From: Litoditis marina
Taxonomy: Eukaryota; Nematoda; Chromadorea; Rhabditida; Rhabditidae
Length of the DNA stretch: 64,000 nt
Direction: 5' to 3'
Assembly (NCBI GenBank): GCA_964036275.1
Contig: OZ038433.1
Coordinates: 17,614,257-17,678,256 of the forward strand
Of the stretch, positions 23,135-35,748 are shown piece after piece (position 1 is the first letter of the stretch; each line of letters opens with the position of its first letter). The notes under the pieces are model-generated. The model ran no database searches. It was given only the letters and a program-made list of their open reading frames with translations, and had not been told where the DNA came from. Both the position numbers and the translations under genes were made by a program.

Positions 23135-24949
23135 TATGCCTGGAAAACTAGATTTGTTACAAAAGTATAGTTATAATAATAGTATTGACACCAACAGCGT
23201 ATAATGAAAAACAAAACGAAACATGGGCAAGATAACCAGAACAATTGGAAAAATACTAAAATACCTATTTCTTGAAGAATAGTCAGAGCTTACTGGCGTG
23301 TGGGGTGTGGCAGCCACCAGCCACATGAACGCCGTAAAGTTTCAGCTATTCAGATTCTACGATTTACTTGGTCTTCGTGTTTGACAATTACGATTGTGAA
23401 TACACAAGAAACAGAAGAACAAATAATCATTCGCATGAGCTGATCAAATGGGGTTCCCGCATTCCCGGAGTAGGTTAATCGGAAATAGGGTACCCCGTAC
23501 CCCGTCAGAGAAGGATTACGGCAACCAAACACCAAACCATGTCAGTTTTGAAATTTCATAAAATAAGAGAAAACTATGTACTAAGTACAGTGGTGTAGTA
23601 GTAGAGCGTCGTAATATATATCCAAAAGCACGCCCAATGAACGAAATGCGCGGGAATGTATATGAAAGCGAAAGCCAGTGGGAAGTAATCAATTGCCACA
23701 TATGCTAGACACACCACGAGTTACCCCTCGCACCCCACAATGGAAGGCATACATAATTCTGATGATCATGACAAATGATGTAAATACTTTGGCCACCTTA
23801 GCCAAATACCTAGGGAATGTATGTATAGAATCTTTATTGAATCATTGAATTCCAAAAAGAGTAACGCCTAACAAAAAATAAATTGAAGTGCAACGAATGA
23901 CGGTTTCCTATTCTGCTGCCACAGCTGGGAAAATACATGCTCATTTTCTAACAAAATGGTGAAATTTGTGTATTTTTCTGCGAAAAACGTGCAAATTATA
24001 AAACACGCGCTGAAATAGATCACTGGTGATTCTCCGAAGATGTAAAATATGTTGCGCTCTTAATTAACTCACAACACTGGAAAGTGAAGGGAAAAAGTCA
24101 AAAATTAAATATGGAGGAGAAATAAATTCCGAAAACCGGAAAACTGGGAGTGCAAATTCAAAATGACCAACCTTCCCGCGCGAAAAACTTGAACCTGGGC
24201 CAACTCTGGATGCGTCTGCGCTCTCCTCGATTCACGTTTTGTCTCGTCGCTGGTATCGCACCCCAAGTCTGCGGCCGCAACTGGCACGTCCCCTTAAATC
24301 GCGACCTCGAAATTTTGAAAAGGTAATTAGATCTGATTTTACACTATTTCATTTATCAGTTGACTGTAGCTCTATTCGATTATATACAACACCGTAAAAT
24401 ATAGTATGTAAAAAAACCAAATCAAATGAATTGCTATGTGGTGACTTTTTGATGCGCGGACTTACTGCGGCCTAGCCAAGATCAGTCAGCGTGCAGTCAT
24501 CCTGCCTCATTTCAATTGACTCGTGAGTTTTTGTTGATTGAGCTCCTCAAATGTTCACTCCAAAATATATATATATATATATTTATTACGCTTACACTTT
24601 ACAACTTGTAATTCATTTCCGTTGTATTTCATTTGTGACTATATCGGTGCACTTTCTCGATTTAGCGGTATAATCCTCCTGCTTATTCTCACGTTATTTA
24701 GCTCACGTTATAACCTGTTTTTGTCATCACCTGGATAGTTAACCAGACAACTTTAACTTTAACTTTAACTTTAGCTTAAAGTTAACTGAAACTTTAACTT
24801 TAACTTTTAACTACAATATACTTACCTTAGCAGTTTAGTTGGACTTGGACAGATAGTTAAGTTACCGGCCGCCGACTAAAGGATTACCCAGAATTGTGCT
24901 TTTTTTCTACATTCACATGTTTAGTTGATGTTACCATTTTCAGAAGAGC
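23135..24949. other. Divergent promoter region between the short HP1-like gene and ANKLE2
   Basis: About 1.8 kb between the two start codons. The minus frame at 24287-24172 starts ATG and ends at a plausible GTTGGT donor, but its phase does not fit the next HP1-like exon; it may be a 5' UTR exon. Near 24748-24812 iterated AACTTT words form an imperfect inverted repeat. TTACCATTTTCAG at 24930-24942 looks like an acceptor 7 nt before the ANKLE2 ATG, suggesting a non-coding first exon. Confidence 0.5.
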
Positions 24950-27900
24950 ATGACGGAAGCGGCAGCTTCTCCAGTGTTCGCCGTCTACTTCCCAGATGAC
25001 ATTCCGAAGTCGCCGCGGGAGGTGTTCATGACCCTAAAGGAGGCCACCAAGTTCGCCAATTCGCCCGACGCCAAGAGTAACGGTAAGATTCGCGTATACA
25101 TTAGGGTTCTCAGTGTCAGTGAGTTCAGAGTTCGAAACTCCGTGTTTTGGTTTTAAGTTTTAAGTCAAACTCGTAACATCTCTAAGGTTTTCGAGTTTAG
25201 AGGTGCAAGTTTAGGGCAAGACCAGTATACGTACATACCTCATGCTATTCAAAAACAGGATCGTTCTTTGTGAATTCTGGACCAATGCTCGTATATGATG
25301 AAACTTTAACATTATGAAATGAGAGTTAGCTACTTCGAAAAACAGGTTTTATTGTAGAATGTTCATGTCACACTGGTGTGTGTATTCAGCACCAACTCAC
25401 CACCACGGAGGTGCCACTTCCATAAATAAATAAATGGGTTTTCTGAAAGACAAACTTTCAACCAAGTACCCGGATTCTGAAATTCTGATTAACCAGTTAG
25501 TCGCAACGTTGTTCTATGCGGTTCGTTCGGTAGATCTTTAACTTCTGTGTGAAACATAGAAAATGTAGTCATACACCAGTAAGGTCTGACTAAGTGACAA
25601 AAAGTAATCAGATGTGAACACGTGAAAATGTAGTAATTTTCGTCAAAGGTAGACCGATTTCCATGTTTTCGGCTAAAAAGTAGTTCGTTTTTCGAATTTT
25701 TCTGACTATTCGGACAACCTTGCTGGTGTATGAATGTAGTTATTCTTGTGCAGGTGCCCGTTTCAAGAGATTCGGAACCCCACAGGAAGCCATGGACTTT
25801 CTGGGAGCCGGAGACAGTTGTGTATCGCCACTCGCAGGCCCCGCATCTCCTAGGTACGTAACGTACGTTATATTGCTGGAAAATGTTGGAGAATGTTCGT
25901 GCAATTCACTATTTCGGTCACCAACAGGGTGAATTCTATATGTAACCGCGTTTTTAGGTAACCTAACCCTTTTTTGGTAACCTATTTTTCAGGTTACCTC
26001 AGTAGGTAACCGGATGGTAACCTAAAATGAAAAACCGGTTATCTGTTTTTCTAAAGCAAAATGTGGTTTTTACCGTTAGTTTTACCGGTAACCGGATTTA
26101 CCGGTACCTACTAAGGTAACCTGAAAAAAAGGTTACCAAAAAAGGGTTAGGTTACCTGAAAACCCGGTTAGTTGTAGAATTGGCCCACAAACAGACTAGT
26201 AACGAGTCAGGAATCTCCAAAACTCAGGATTGTGAATACCATTGATAGTTTGGAGGTTTGGACCCGATCGACGACATTTCTTGGAATCAAAGTTTGGTCC
26301 TAAAATACTCAATGCTCGAGCGTATAAGTATAACCATATCAGCAACGCGGTTTCAAGTAAACACATCACTCGTGAAGGCTGTGATTGTCACACAGTGTAA
26401 TCCTAGTTTACTACAGACTACAGGATAGTTGTCTTGTATAGTTATAGTTATATTCATACACCAGTAAGGTCCGACTAAGCTACTGAAAGTAATCCGTTTC
26501 CAAATGTAAACACGTGAAAATTTAGGATTTTTCCGAAAAAGTAGACCGATTTTCATCTTTTCGGCTGAAAATCAGTCTGTTTTTCTAACTTTTTTGACTA
26601 TTCGGACAACCGTACTGGGCATACGTATGTATAAATCTCCCTTGTTTTAGCCCGCACCCGGTAGCCGCGACGCCGGCGGAACCGGTGATTCCGCATCCGT
26701 CCGTCAATCGAATTCAGCTGACGGAACTGAAGAAAACGATAGAGAAGGACGACATGGACAAGTTTGTGTGAGTTATTTTCAGCTCCATGTTTTGAGATTG
26801 GTATTTTATGTTAGAGTCATGAGTGTAACATGTAGTTTATCTTCTCTGGTATGTCTGTATCAATTTCGGACATGTTCTCTATTCTATATTCTTTACTCTA
26901 TTACACGATTACACCTCTGCTTAGGTAATTAAAGGGACCGTATCTCTATAATGTGCAATGTAGGTAATTTTTGAGAAAATTTATCCTGTTTTGAGGTGGA
27001 AGTTCATACCTTACGTATAGAAAGTTCAAAAAACCACATTATTACGGAGATAAATAGAAGCCAACAGATATTGGGTTACTGTAATGCAGCAATCCTTTAT
27101 CTATCACGGCTTTGTAGTTTTCATGATATTTAGAAATCTTTTTTCACAGATTTCCTATTGGTAATTTTGGCCATGTTTTGAATATGGTTTGTAAGTTTAT
27201 GGACATTTTGAAAATTTTGTACGTAGGTGAACTCGGCGGTGTATGTACGTGCGCGTGGTCGCGCCGCATTTTTGAGAACACGGAGCAAGACAGGAAGTTG
27301 ACACCTATATGAATGATTTTGGTTTTTTTAATGTGAACAATATCGACTAATCAGCTCGAACCTCCAAATTAGAGAGGAACGGTCCCTTTAAATCTGTTCT
27401 GCGAAGTAGTAAATGCAGTCCTTGAACAATACACTTCTTAAAGCTCTGTTAGAAATTTTCCAAGTTCCAAGTTTTAACGGGTAGTTTGCAGATGCAGTTT
27501 ACAGTCTTCAAATTGAATGAAATTGAGTTCCTTGAGTTTCAGATCGTTGATTGAGAGTAATCCTCGCTTCCTGATCAATACCAGTGGGGATACGGCCACA
27601 ATTGTCATGGTCGGTTGTCCTACATGATATTTACTATGTAGCTGTTAATGACAGATTTGCTAATACTAGTAAGGAGGGTACGATCTTACTGTTCTACGAG
27701 TAACCGTTTTCGATTGAAGTACGTGCAACCTCTTGACGTTACATCAAAATAAAGCATTTACCCGAAATTTTGCAGAGAGGATCATGTTTTTGGAATTTTT
27801 CGGTCATTGCGACAAGTTTTACGTCTACTACCGCACACGTTTTTTTGTTTATATGTAAGTTTGTACATGTTTATTTATATACTAGTGTTTCAGGAAGGAT

Positions 27901-30900
27901 TTCGTTTCAATTGCCTGCACATCGCCGCCAAGAATGGAAGAACGGCATTTGTGGAGAAGTTACTCGAGAAAATCACAGGTATTCTTTATGGAAATAGTGA
28001 ATGTCTCGGTTGTTTCATTATGTATTCCGTGTCTTTAGAATAGAATAGAATGTTTATTCGCGATTGAACACGTGTCTTTCCACATTGGTATATGTGGCAC
28101 TACAAACTATGATTGTAGATTTAGGAGAAAGAATGAAATGTAGAGTATTGTTTACTCTGTTACGCGCTGATTGTATAATACGCATTGTTGCAGTTGCAGT
28201 ACTTTAGTCGAGTTTGAGTTTGAATCGTTCGAGTTTAGAACGAAACCAGTTTTTTGTCTTGCTGAACTGGTTCGGAAAAATTGGCGTTTTTTAAATCAGT
28301 TCATCTCAGCCAAGTTTCCTAGATTATTGTGAAACTTTGTTGGATGGTTCTTTTGTTTTTAGATATCGATTATCTGGTTGCGTGTTACGGTACCACGCGA
28401 GAGGACGTTGCCTTCAGAAGAGAGAACATTTTGTCGTCCTATTTGAACACTCCTGACAAGGTACAGAAATGTTGTTGTGAAGTACGTCATACGTGTGCAC
28501 AAATGTATATATGTGTCCCGTTTATCCAGCTTAATTCACAATCATAATTATTTAAAACATAATGTTGTGTCATGCTGACGTACGTTTGTAATGGTTACGT
28601 AGTTGTAGTCTTACTTTTAACATCAATAAAGTCGAAAATATGCTAGTTTTGCAAGATGATTAGCCACGTTTGTGCTTGTAATTCTTGGATTTGCCTGACG
28701 AGTGTGCTGCTTCACCGGAGTATGCTTGTAGTTTGGTTGTCATACACCAGTAAGGTCTGACTAAGCGACAAAAAGTAATCCGTTTTAAGATGTAAACACG
28801 TGAACATTTAGGATTTTCCATCAAATGTAGACCGATTTTCATATTTTCGACCGAAAAGTAGTCCGTTTTCCGAATTTTTCTGACTATTCGGACAACCTTG
28901 CTGGTGTATGTTGGTTGTCCGTTCTTGTAGTTTGGTTTCCTCCTCTTCATTTCATTTTTCGACTGTCTTTCTAGGGTTGCTGTGATACTCCCCTTCATAT
29001 CGCCGCCAAATGGGGTCACGTGGGAGTTATTCGCGCGCTCGTCTCTCAACCTCTTATGGAAAGAAATCTCAAGAACAAGTACGTTTTTTCATTCTAACTG
29101 AACGTTTTCGGAACGTAATTTAAAGTATGTGTTTGCAATGGGTATGCTATTTGTTGTTGAAAATGAAAGTTTTTCATTTTGTGGTTTTGAGTTTATTGCC
29201 TTACTTGATGAAACATTGGAGCTGGGAGTTTTTTATTAGCAAATCTATTCAAAATACAGAGGGAAGTCGATTTTTCATACATAATAAGAAAATACACATC
29301 TCAATGTAGCTGTTTCAGAGAGGGATCTACCCCTTCGGATATAATGTGTTCACGATACAGTGGAAATGACAAAACTCCGGTCAAGGTTAGTCATCAGGCT
29401 TGTTAAAGCCGAACGCAAAGCTCATCTCGACCAGAAAAATTCAAAACTTTTCGTCGAAAACTCGATTTTTCACGAAACTAATATCAAAGACTATAAATTT
29501 TGAACTCGATGAACAATTTTAGTTGTCATACATATCCCATCCAACAGTTGTGCACAACCACTCAACCTGTTTGCACGTATCAAAATGTTTCTCATGTCTT
29601 TAACTGGGGTACACACAACTGGCGTGTGAGACTTTGGCAGGGTGATGAAGGCCCAAATTCCGAAAAAGCTTTTTTTCGCAGTTTTTGAGTAAGGTAACGT
29701 ACTTCGCAAAACATATTTGGCTGTGTTTTGGAACCGGTAAAAAGTGTCTTTACGTTTCATCCACACACCAGTAAGGTTGTCCGAATAGTCAAAAAAGTCG
29801 AAAAACGGACTACTTTTTTAGGCGAAAGGATGAAAATCGGTCTACTTCTTTATGAAAAATCCTAAATTTGCACGTTTTCACATCTGAAAACGGATTACCT
29901 TTTGTCGCTTAGTCGAACCTTACTGGTTCATGGTTTCATCTAACGATTCTTCTTAATTTGCAGGCGGAAATGCACCTTCTGCTGTCCGGTTGTTTCGTGG
30001 CCCTATATCGTTGTGCGGACGCATTGCACAGTCTTAGACCGAAGATCATCCCATCTGAGAAGTATCCATCCACCTCACTCAATGAAGCCACGTGAGTTTT
30101 TATAGGATGGAAAAGTGGAAGAGAGAGAGACGAGGGGGATAGAGAATGAGAGGGAAAGAGAGTGATGAGGGAAGGAGATATTTCGTCCGAAGCATGGTCG
30201 ACTTAAGGGCTAGTTGGTAGTTTCTATACTTTCGACTTTTGACGTTTTATGACTCGGGAAGAAAGCCGAGTTTTTGTTCATTTTGTGTTTCTCAGTTACA
30301 CTATTTAGTTATAATCATGTTTCGAGGGTCCTTTCCCTGGGTGATGATGTTTCATCAGTCCCTTATGGTTTGAAGTTGCAGGGGTACATGTGCTCACTTT
30401 TTATCAGACCCGGGACTATTTCATGTATGTTTCGGGGTATTTTTCCTACGTTTTCATATTCCAGTCCGCTAGAGAAGACGATCTGCTCGCCCCGCCTCCT
30501 GCCCCGCTACCGTTTATCGGCCGTGGCCGGTCCATTTAAAGGACAGAAACAGGCGGACGAATTCTATCAGAAATGGACACAAACTGGGAGGGATACCAAG
30601 ATGAGCGATGTCGATAAGGTAATAATAATAATAATAATAATAATATGGACTCACAAGTAGAAATCAAAGAGTAAAAATGAAAGGTAAATAAGTTTTTTGA
30701 AGTAGTATATAATTAAATTGTACGTATTTCCTCATATATAAAAACTTACCCAAGCTGTGATAGTTTTGAGGAAAAAATCTCGGAGAATCACAAAACGTCT
30801 TCCTAATCTGATGTTTTCATGCTTCATTTCAATCGTGATTCATTCCGTGTGAGCAATCCTGTATATGGGCACACACCAGTAAAGTGCGACTGTTCTCTGA

Positions 30901-33091
30901 AGGAGGCGGTTTTCCATTTAATTTAAATACGCAAAAGATCTGAATTTTTGATAATAAATAAGAAATTTACCCCCATATTGGCAAAAAAAGTATTTCGTTT
31001 TATGAATTTTTGTGGCTATTCGGACAACTTCATTGTTTGTATGATTATGGGGCGTTTCTCAATAGATTTTTGTATGTAAAACTATATTTTTTGTTAGTCT
31101 CATTTCAGGGCCACGAGCGGGTTGGTCGGGAACTGGCTGTCAATTATGACGTCACTTGGGCGGAATCGTGGTTCTTTCTGGACAACCAGCTGGTAGATCT
31201 GGCTAGTGAAAAGGTTGGTGTTTTACCAGACAGGTTTCCGGAACTCTATAGTTCTCAGTCGGACAGGGAACTTTATCATCTTTCTTTATCTCTCTGTATC
31301 TTCGGCTCTCTCTTTACCTCTATCTCCTTCACTCTGACTCTCTCTCTATCTCTCTACACGAATGTCCGATGTTATTTTTCTCTTTCTTTCTCTGCTTCTC
31401 TAACCCTCTCCATATGCAGGGTCTCTCTCTTCTGAATGCCCATCTGGCCCAGCTGCGTCGTACCCAAATGGGATCTCCCCCCGCAGATTCCACCAGACGT
31501 CGTCTCGATTTTGACGATGATGAGGATGAAGGTATGGTCATTTTCATGTTGACGTCAGCGTTTACAGTATACAGTCAAACTATCCTGTGAAAATGAGAAA
31601 AATCGCATATACTTTTTGACAGAATGGCTGAAGTTATGAGAAACAAATGAATAGTGTTTGTAGTTTGACCTCGATACACGCCGAAGTTGACAAATTTCGG
31701 TCTTGAAGCGAATCGAGTTTCCAGTTCGACTTTAACAACCTACCCTACCATTCATGCAATTCTTGTTATAGCGGCCGTCCAGTCGCCAGCGGCCGATCCG
31801 GTTACGGTAGCCCGGAGTTCTTCTGTGGACGAGGAAGAAGATGTGTTCGAGGACGCACTGGACTCTGTTCTCGACGATTCGCTGGGGAGTCTGACGGACA
31901 GATTGGATCAGCTGCGACTGTTGTCGCCTCAGAATGACGTCACACGGTACAATACTCTCTCTGCCTCCCCTCTCTCTTTCTCCCCCTCTCTCTCCCTATC
32001 TTCATCCCTCCCCTTTTCCGGTGAAACCGAACATAAGAACATGTCTGGTCCATTACTTTTTACTAATGTGTATCAAGTTATTATTTTTGTTGTCATTATC
32101 ACTAATGTTCAATATTACTATATATATATCACAACAATTGGTTTATAATCGAGGTGTTGCAGTGTGATTGAGATGGACGATGATTCGGCCTTCTGTACAC
32201 CTCCCTCCACGCCCCCGACGGTCTTTCTGTTGAATCAGCCAACCAAGGTTCGTTCGTTGACGAAACGTCTTAGGTTGAGTTGAACATGGGGTACATGCGT
32301 ATCAAACGTAGGGCGACTTTGTTGAATGCTCCAATGAATTTCCCGTTTTATTACAATTCGTACTTTGAACTACCCTACTTTCCGAAATAGTCCCACTTTA
32401 CTGGTGAAACCTAATCTTGCACACCGTTCACGTACCCAGACAAACATTTGATTTTCATTCAATTTCTGTGGACAGCGATATATTCGTAGATCCCGTCTTT
32501 TGATCACGTCAATATTCATTATTTTTCATTAAATTTCTGAGTTTTGCCGAAAAAGAGCCTTCTGACTGATATCATATATTCTTGTTGCAGGCAGACAACG
32601 ACCTATTTCTGGCACTGTCGCGGCTAGATGCGGACCAGCTGGTCCCCTATCCCTCGGTGAGTTACACGCAAGTTTTTTATCTGTGTAATTATGTAATAGA
32701 AACCGCAGACGTTAAAGGGCCAAGTATGGTACTAGACCCAATAACGTTTAAAAATGCAGTACGATGCAAACATATTTCAGTACAGTAAAAAATTGAAAAA
32801 CGGACTACCCTTTATTTGCCAAAAAACAAGGGAATTTGTCCATTTTTGTTGCAAAACAATTACTTTTCACGTGTTTTACGGTCTAAAAACGGACTACTTC
32901 TTGTTAAATAGTCAGACCGTACTGGTGTATTGATGCAAAAACAACAATATTATATTAATATAATATGGTTTCAGGTGCGTCTGTTCGCGGATAAGATGTC
33001 TCGTCTGGCGCAACAGGTTCGCGTTGCGTGGCCCCCGATGGATTCGCCCAGAAGGAGACCTCGGTCTAGGCTATTCTCCCCGAGGTCATAG
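24950..33091 (+). CDS. ANKLE2: ANKLE2-like ankyrin-repeat protein, complete, 16 exons, 570 aa
   Basis: Exons: 24950-25082, 25754-25853, 26651-26767, 27543-27609, 27894-27978, 28363-28460, 28975-29078, 29319-29385, 29964-30091, 30465-30618, 31109-31213, 31420-31531, 31772-31946, 32163-32247, 32591-32656 and 32975-33091. Every phase closes to TAG. ANKLE2 acts at the nuclear envelope, where it promotes dephosphorylation of BAF after mitosis with PP2A and restrains VRK1. Residues about 9-75 are the RNase H1/viroplasmin-like fold ([34 protein letters not shown]). Ankyrin repeats follow ([20 protein letters not shown] at about 142, [20 protein letters not shown] at about 205, [13 protein letters not shown] at about 234). 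Next come the family's helical region ([16 protein letters not shown]), an acidic Ser-rich stretch (about 400-470) and a basic tail. No membrane segment or LEM domain precedes the viroplasmin-like domain, unlike vertebrate ANKLE2. Exon 4 uses a weak GTCGGT donor. Confidence 0.95.
25570..25732. mobile_element. hAT-like MITE (CATACACCAGTAAGGT ends), ANKLE2 intron 1
   Basis: 8-bp duplication AATGTAGT at 25562-25569 and 25733-25740. Terminal inverted repeats CATACACCAGTAAGGT / ACCTTGCTGGTGTATG, with an interior GACTATTCGGACAACC motif. 163 bp. Confidence 0.88.
25928..26185. mobile_element. Hairpin MITE with a 9-bp target duplication (GGTAACC word), ANKLE2 intron 2
   Basis: Flanks CACCAACAG (25919-25927) and CACAAACAG (26186-26194) differ at one base. 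Ends GGTGAATTCTATATG and, on the other strand, GGCCAATTCTACAAC. The interior iterates GGTAACC and its complement. Copies at 33959-34237 and 61339-61611 have perfect 9-bp duplications. Confidence 0.85.
26459..26622. mobile_element. hAT-like MITE, diverged copy, ANKLE2 intron 2
   Basis: Left end CATACACCAGTAAGGTCCGA, interior as in 25570-25732, right end ACCGTACTGGGCATACG. Flanking duplication not clear. Confidence 0.65.
28029..28110 (-). mobile_element. 3' end of a retroelement with a (TTCTA)n tail, in ANKLE2 intron 5
   Basis: On the minus strand it reads AGTGCCACATATACCAATGTG, then ACACGTGTTCAATCGCGAATAAA, then (TTCTA)n. The same order and tail occur on the plus strand at about 40110-40180. 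This looks like the 3' end of a SINE or non-LTR element. Confidence 0.6.
28741..28910. mobile_element. hAT-like MITE, ANKLE2 intron 6
   Basis: 8-bp duplication TTGGTTGT at 28733-28740 and 28911-28918. Same terminal repeats as 25570-25732. 170 bp, ending 64 bp before exon 7. Confidence 0.88.
29762..29932. mobile_element. hAT-like MITE, opposite orientation, ANKLE2 intron 8
   Basis: 8-bp duplication GTTTCATC at 29754-29761 and 29933-29940. Ends CACACACCAGTAAGGTTG and CCTTACTGGTTCATG. 171 bp, ending 31 bp upstream of exon 9, close to the expected branch-point zone. Further diverged relatives begin near 16882, 30870, 32700 and 33185. Confidence 0.85.
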
Positions 33092-33958
33092 GGATTAGAG
33101 GTCAAAGGTTGAAGGTCGAAGATTGAAGTACCTAGTACCTTACACAACGGTATAGCGAAAAGGTCATAGATCGCACCTTACAACCATACCCGGTAAAGTT
33201 GTCTGAATAGGCAGAAAAACTCGAAAGACGAATCCTTTTTTGCCGAAATTGAAAAATAGTCTAGACTTTCTTCGAGGTCATAGGGGTCAGAGGTCAAAGG
33301 TTATGGTACCTACAACAGTTTGGGTTCAAAATTTGTACAAATCCGAACGATTCTCCTTTTCTTGAAAGAAATGATGATATTTGTAACGATATGAATATAG
33401 GTTGTAGTGATGAGAAACAAACATTTTTCAATCACAACAAGAATGGGGTTAGTTAGAGGTTGGGGATAGAGGGAATTTAGGTACCTACCGAATTTCACCT
33501 CTTTTTCAGCGATTTTACACCGAGTTGGGTTAGAATGGCTGTAATTGTAACAAACACCATTTTCTTTTCTCAATGCCAGAAAAAAAGTCGCCAAAAGGTA
33601 GTTTGTTACTGATTAGAGTTGGTTTGTTTGGAGCAAAATAGTTCAAACGCTTCTGAGCTATATGCTGTATTCATCTCTTGTAGTATGTAGTTGTTCCGTA
33701 GTTGTACTCTCATTATTGATTTTGTTACTTTGCCACCGGTTGTTATAGTTGCGTGTCGCTGTTGTTGCTTCTTATTTCCCAAGTTGTTTTATCCGGTTCC
33801 TCACGTGCCCTAACGCTTACCATCACGTGTTCATTCGATTATTCGAGTCTGACTCAATTCATATTTTCTGTATCAATGCATAGATTGTTACCCCGGTTGT
33901 TAGCAGTAACCAGAATTCCCGTTAACCGAAAGAACTTTTTGAAGTAACCGGTGGTTCT

Positions 33959-34237
33959 GGTGAATTCTATATGTAACCGGGTTTTTAGGTAACCTAACCC
34001 TTTTTTGGTAACCTTTTTTTTAGGTTACCTCAGTAGGTAACCGGTTGGTAACCTAAAATGAAAAACCGGTTACCTGTTTTTCTAACGCAAAATGTGGTTT
34101 TTACCGTTAGTTTTACCGGTAACCGGATTTTAGTTTTAGGTTACTTCCAGGTTACGTTACCTACTAAGGTAACCTAAAAAAAGGTTACCAAAAAAGGGTT
34201 AAGTTACCTGAAAACCCGGTTAGTTGTAGAATTGGTC
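33959..34237. mobile_element. GGTAACC-word hairpin MITE with a perfect 9-bp target duplication
   Basis: GGTGGTTCT at 33950-33958 and 34238-34246. Ends GGTGAATTCTATATG and, on the other strand, GACCAATTCTACAAC. 279 bp. Confidence 0.92.
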
Positions 34238-35115
34238 GGTGGTTCTTCACACGGAAGAACCCATTCTGCACGAGTTTAACGGAAAATTGTGGTTACCGTC
34301 GAAAAGAGCCTTTCACGAAGTTTGGATATTAGATACCCAAAAGCTGTACGTTTGCTTTATTTTGATATATGTGTAGTGAAACGGTACGAATTCACTTAGT
34401 AGTGCGAGTTTTATTCTCTTAGGTCTCTGTTTCACTTTTTTATACAAGCAACTTGGTTTTGTATAGTAATTTCAATCTCCAAGTTTTTCTTATAATTGAA
34501 TGTTGTGTATTTGAATTAAAGTATATAGATGATAATTTATTTGCTGAACAATATCACCAACCTCAGTGGTGCACCAGTATTGATTTGCGGGATTACAACA
34601 AAATGAGCATAATTTCGAAAGACTAGAATAATACACGAAGTAACGTGGGGAATATATCAGATACTGACTTACAAATCGATCGATAATTGGGGGATAATCG
34701 ATATATGGAGACACATGAATCAATCAATGGAGGAAATTATTATGGTGGATACGAGTCACAGGATTCGGACTGGGATGCAGGATATTTTGATAAACAGAAT
34801 TTTGGAACGGAATACTGCATCATCTAAGTAGTTGTCTTGAGTTCAAACTACAATTATTGATACGTGTGCCAAATATGTACGATCGATAATTATGCTTCGC
34901 TGTCGGTATCTGACGACAGGTTTGTAACAGCTACCCAAAAAGTTGCCTTTTAAATACAGTGAAGTTTGAAACTTATCCGGTTGAAAAACAGTCTAGTATC
35001 TTAAAACAAGAGATAATTTGAAGATTCTCGGATGTTCAAAAAACGACATGAATTCATATTAGTTCCATGAGGTGTGTTTAGAAGCTCTTGATTGGTTTAA
35101 ACGTATGTTGGAAGT

Positions 35116-35283
35116 ATAGTCCACTTCATTCTTACGGAGACTCCTACAGTACGCAATGAAACTTCGCAAAAGCTGTTTAATCTCAATTGGAATCTGACTG
35201 CGAAAATTCTCAAGTTTTTTTAGTTTACGTAATTTAAAAGGCCTGGAATTTGATACTGTAGGAGTGTCAGTGAAAATGTCAAG
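35116..35283. mobile_element. Inverted-repeat element related to 22812-23036
   Basis: CATTCTTACGGAGACTCCTA at the left is mirrored by TGTAGGAGTGTCAGTGAAAATG at the right. Short, no ORF. Confidence 0.6.
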
Positions 35284-35748
35284 TACTATGCGATGTTGGA
35301 GTGTTCTTTGATCACAACTCGGTGGACTGTAGTGGAGGGGGCGGAGCCATCAGACGGCTATTGCCAGCCGGCACCAGGGGACCAATTCCATCTATGTAGT
35401 AACCGGACGGTTTCCTGGAGGTACACCGAATATGGACAGTTGCCCATGAGTACATAAAGGTATTCATTCTACATGAGTTAAGCCGAGTGATGTAAACAGT
35501 TCCGATATAAAAAATGAATCTAACCCGAAATTGCACAAGTTACTTTGGAGAGCTTTAACTTGCGAAACAAATACAATCGCCCTGTACTTGACTACTTTCG
35601 TACTGCGAAACTCGACGAAAAGTGTGCAGTGTGACAAGTCCGACCTACAATTCTCCCATCATCTTTAACGCGATGACATGCAAACTGCCCTAGTTTGATA
35701 CGGCGTTTGCCAAGATTTGTTCTGTGTTTCTAGATCAAACTACAAAAG

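Larger units (their letters stand above)
33092..35748. other. Convergent intergenic stretch between ANKLE2 and the cadherin gene
   Basis: Both genes end here. A short repeated phrase, GAGGTCATAGGG, occurs at 33081 and 33274. One GGTAACC-word element lies at 33959-34237 and one CATTCTTACGGAGACTC inverted-repeat element at 35116-35283. No exon recognised; the open frames at 33310-33594 and 34490-34723 show nothing conserved. Confidence 0.6.

Noticed and set aside
24105..24287. Open frame starting MPVAAADLGCDTSDETK as first coding exon of the short HP1-like gene
   Set aside because: Its plausible donor leaves two bases while the next exon needs one, and that exon has its own in-frame ATG. Kept only as a possible 5' UTR exon.
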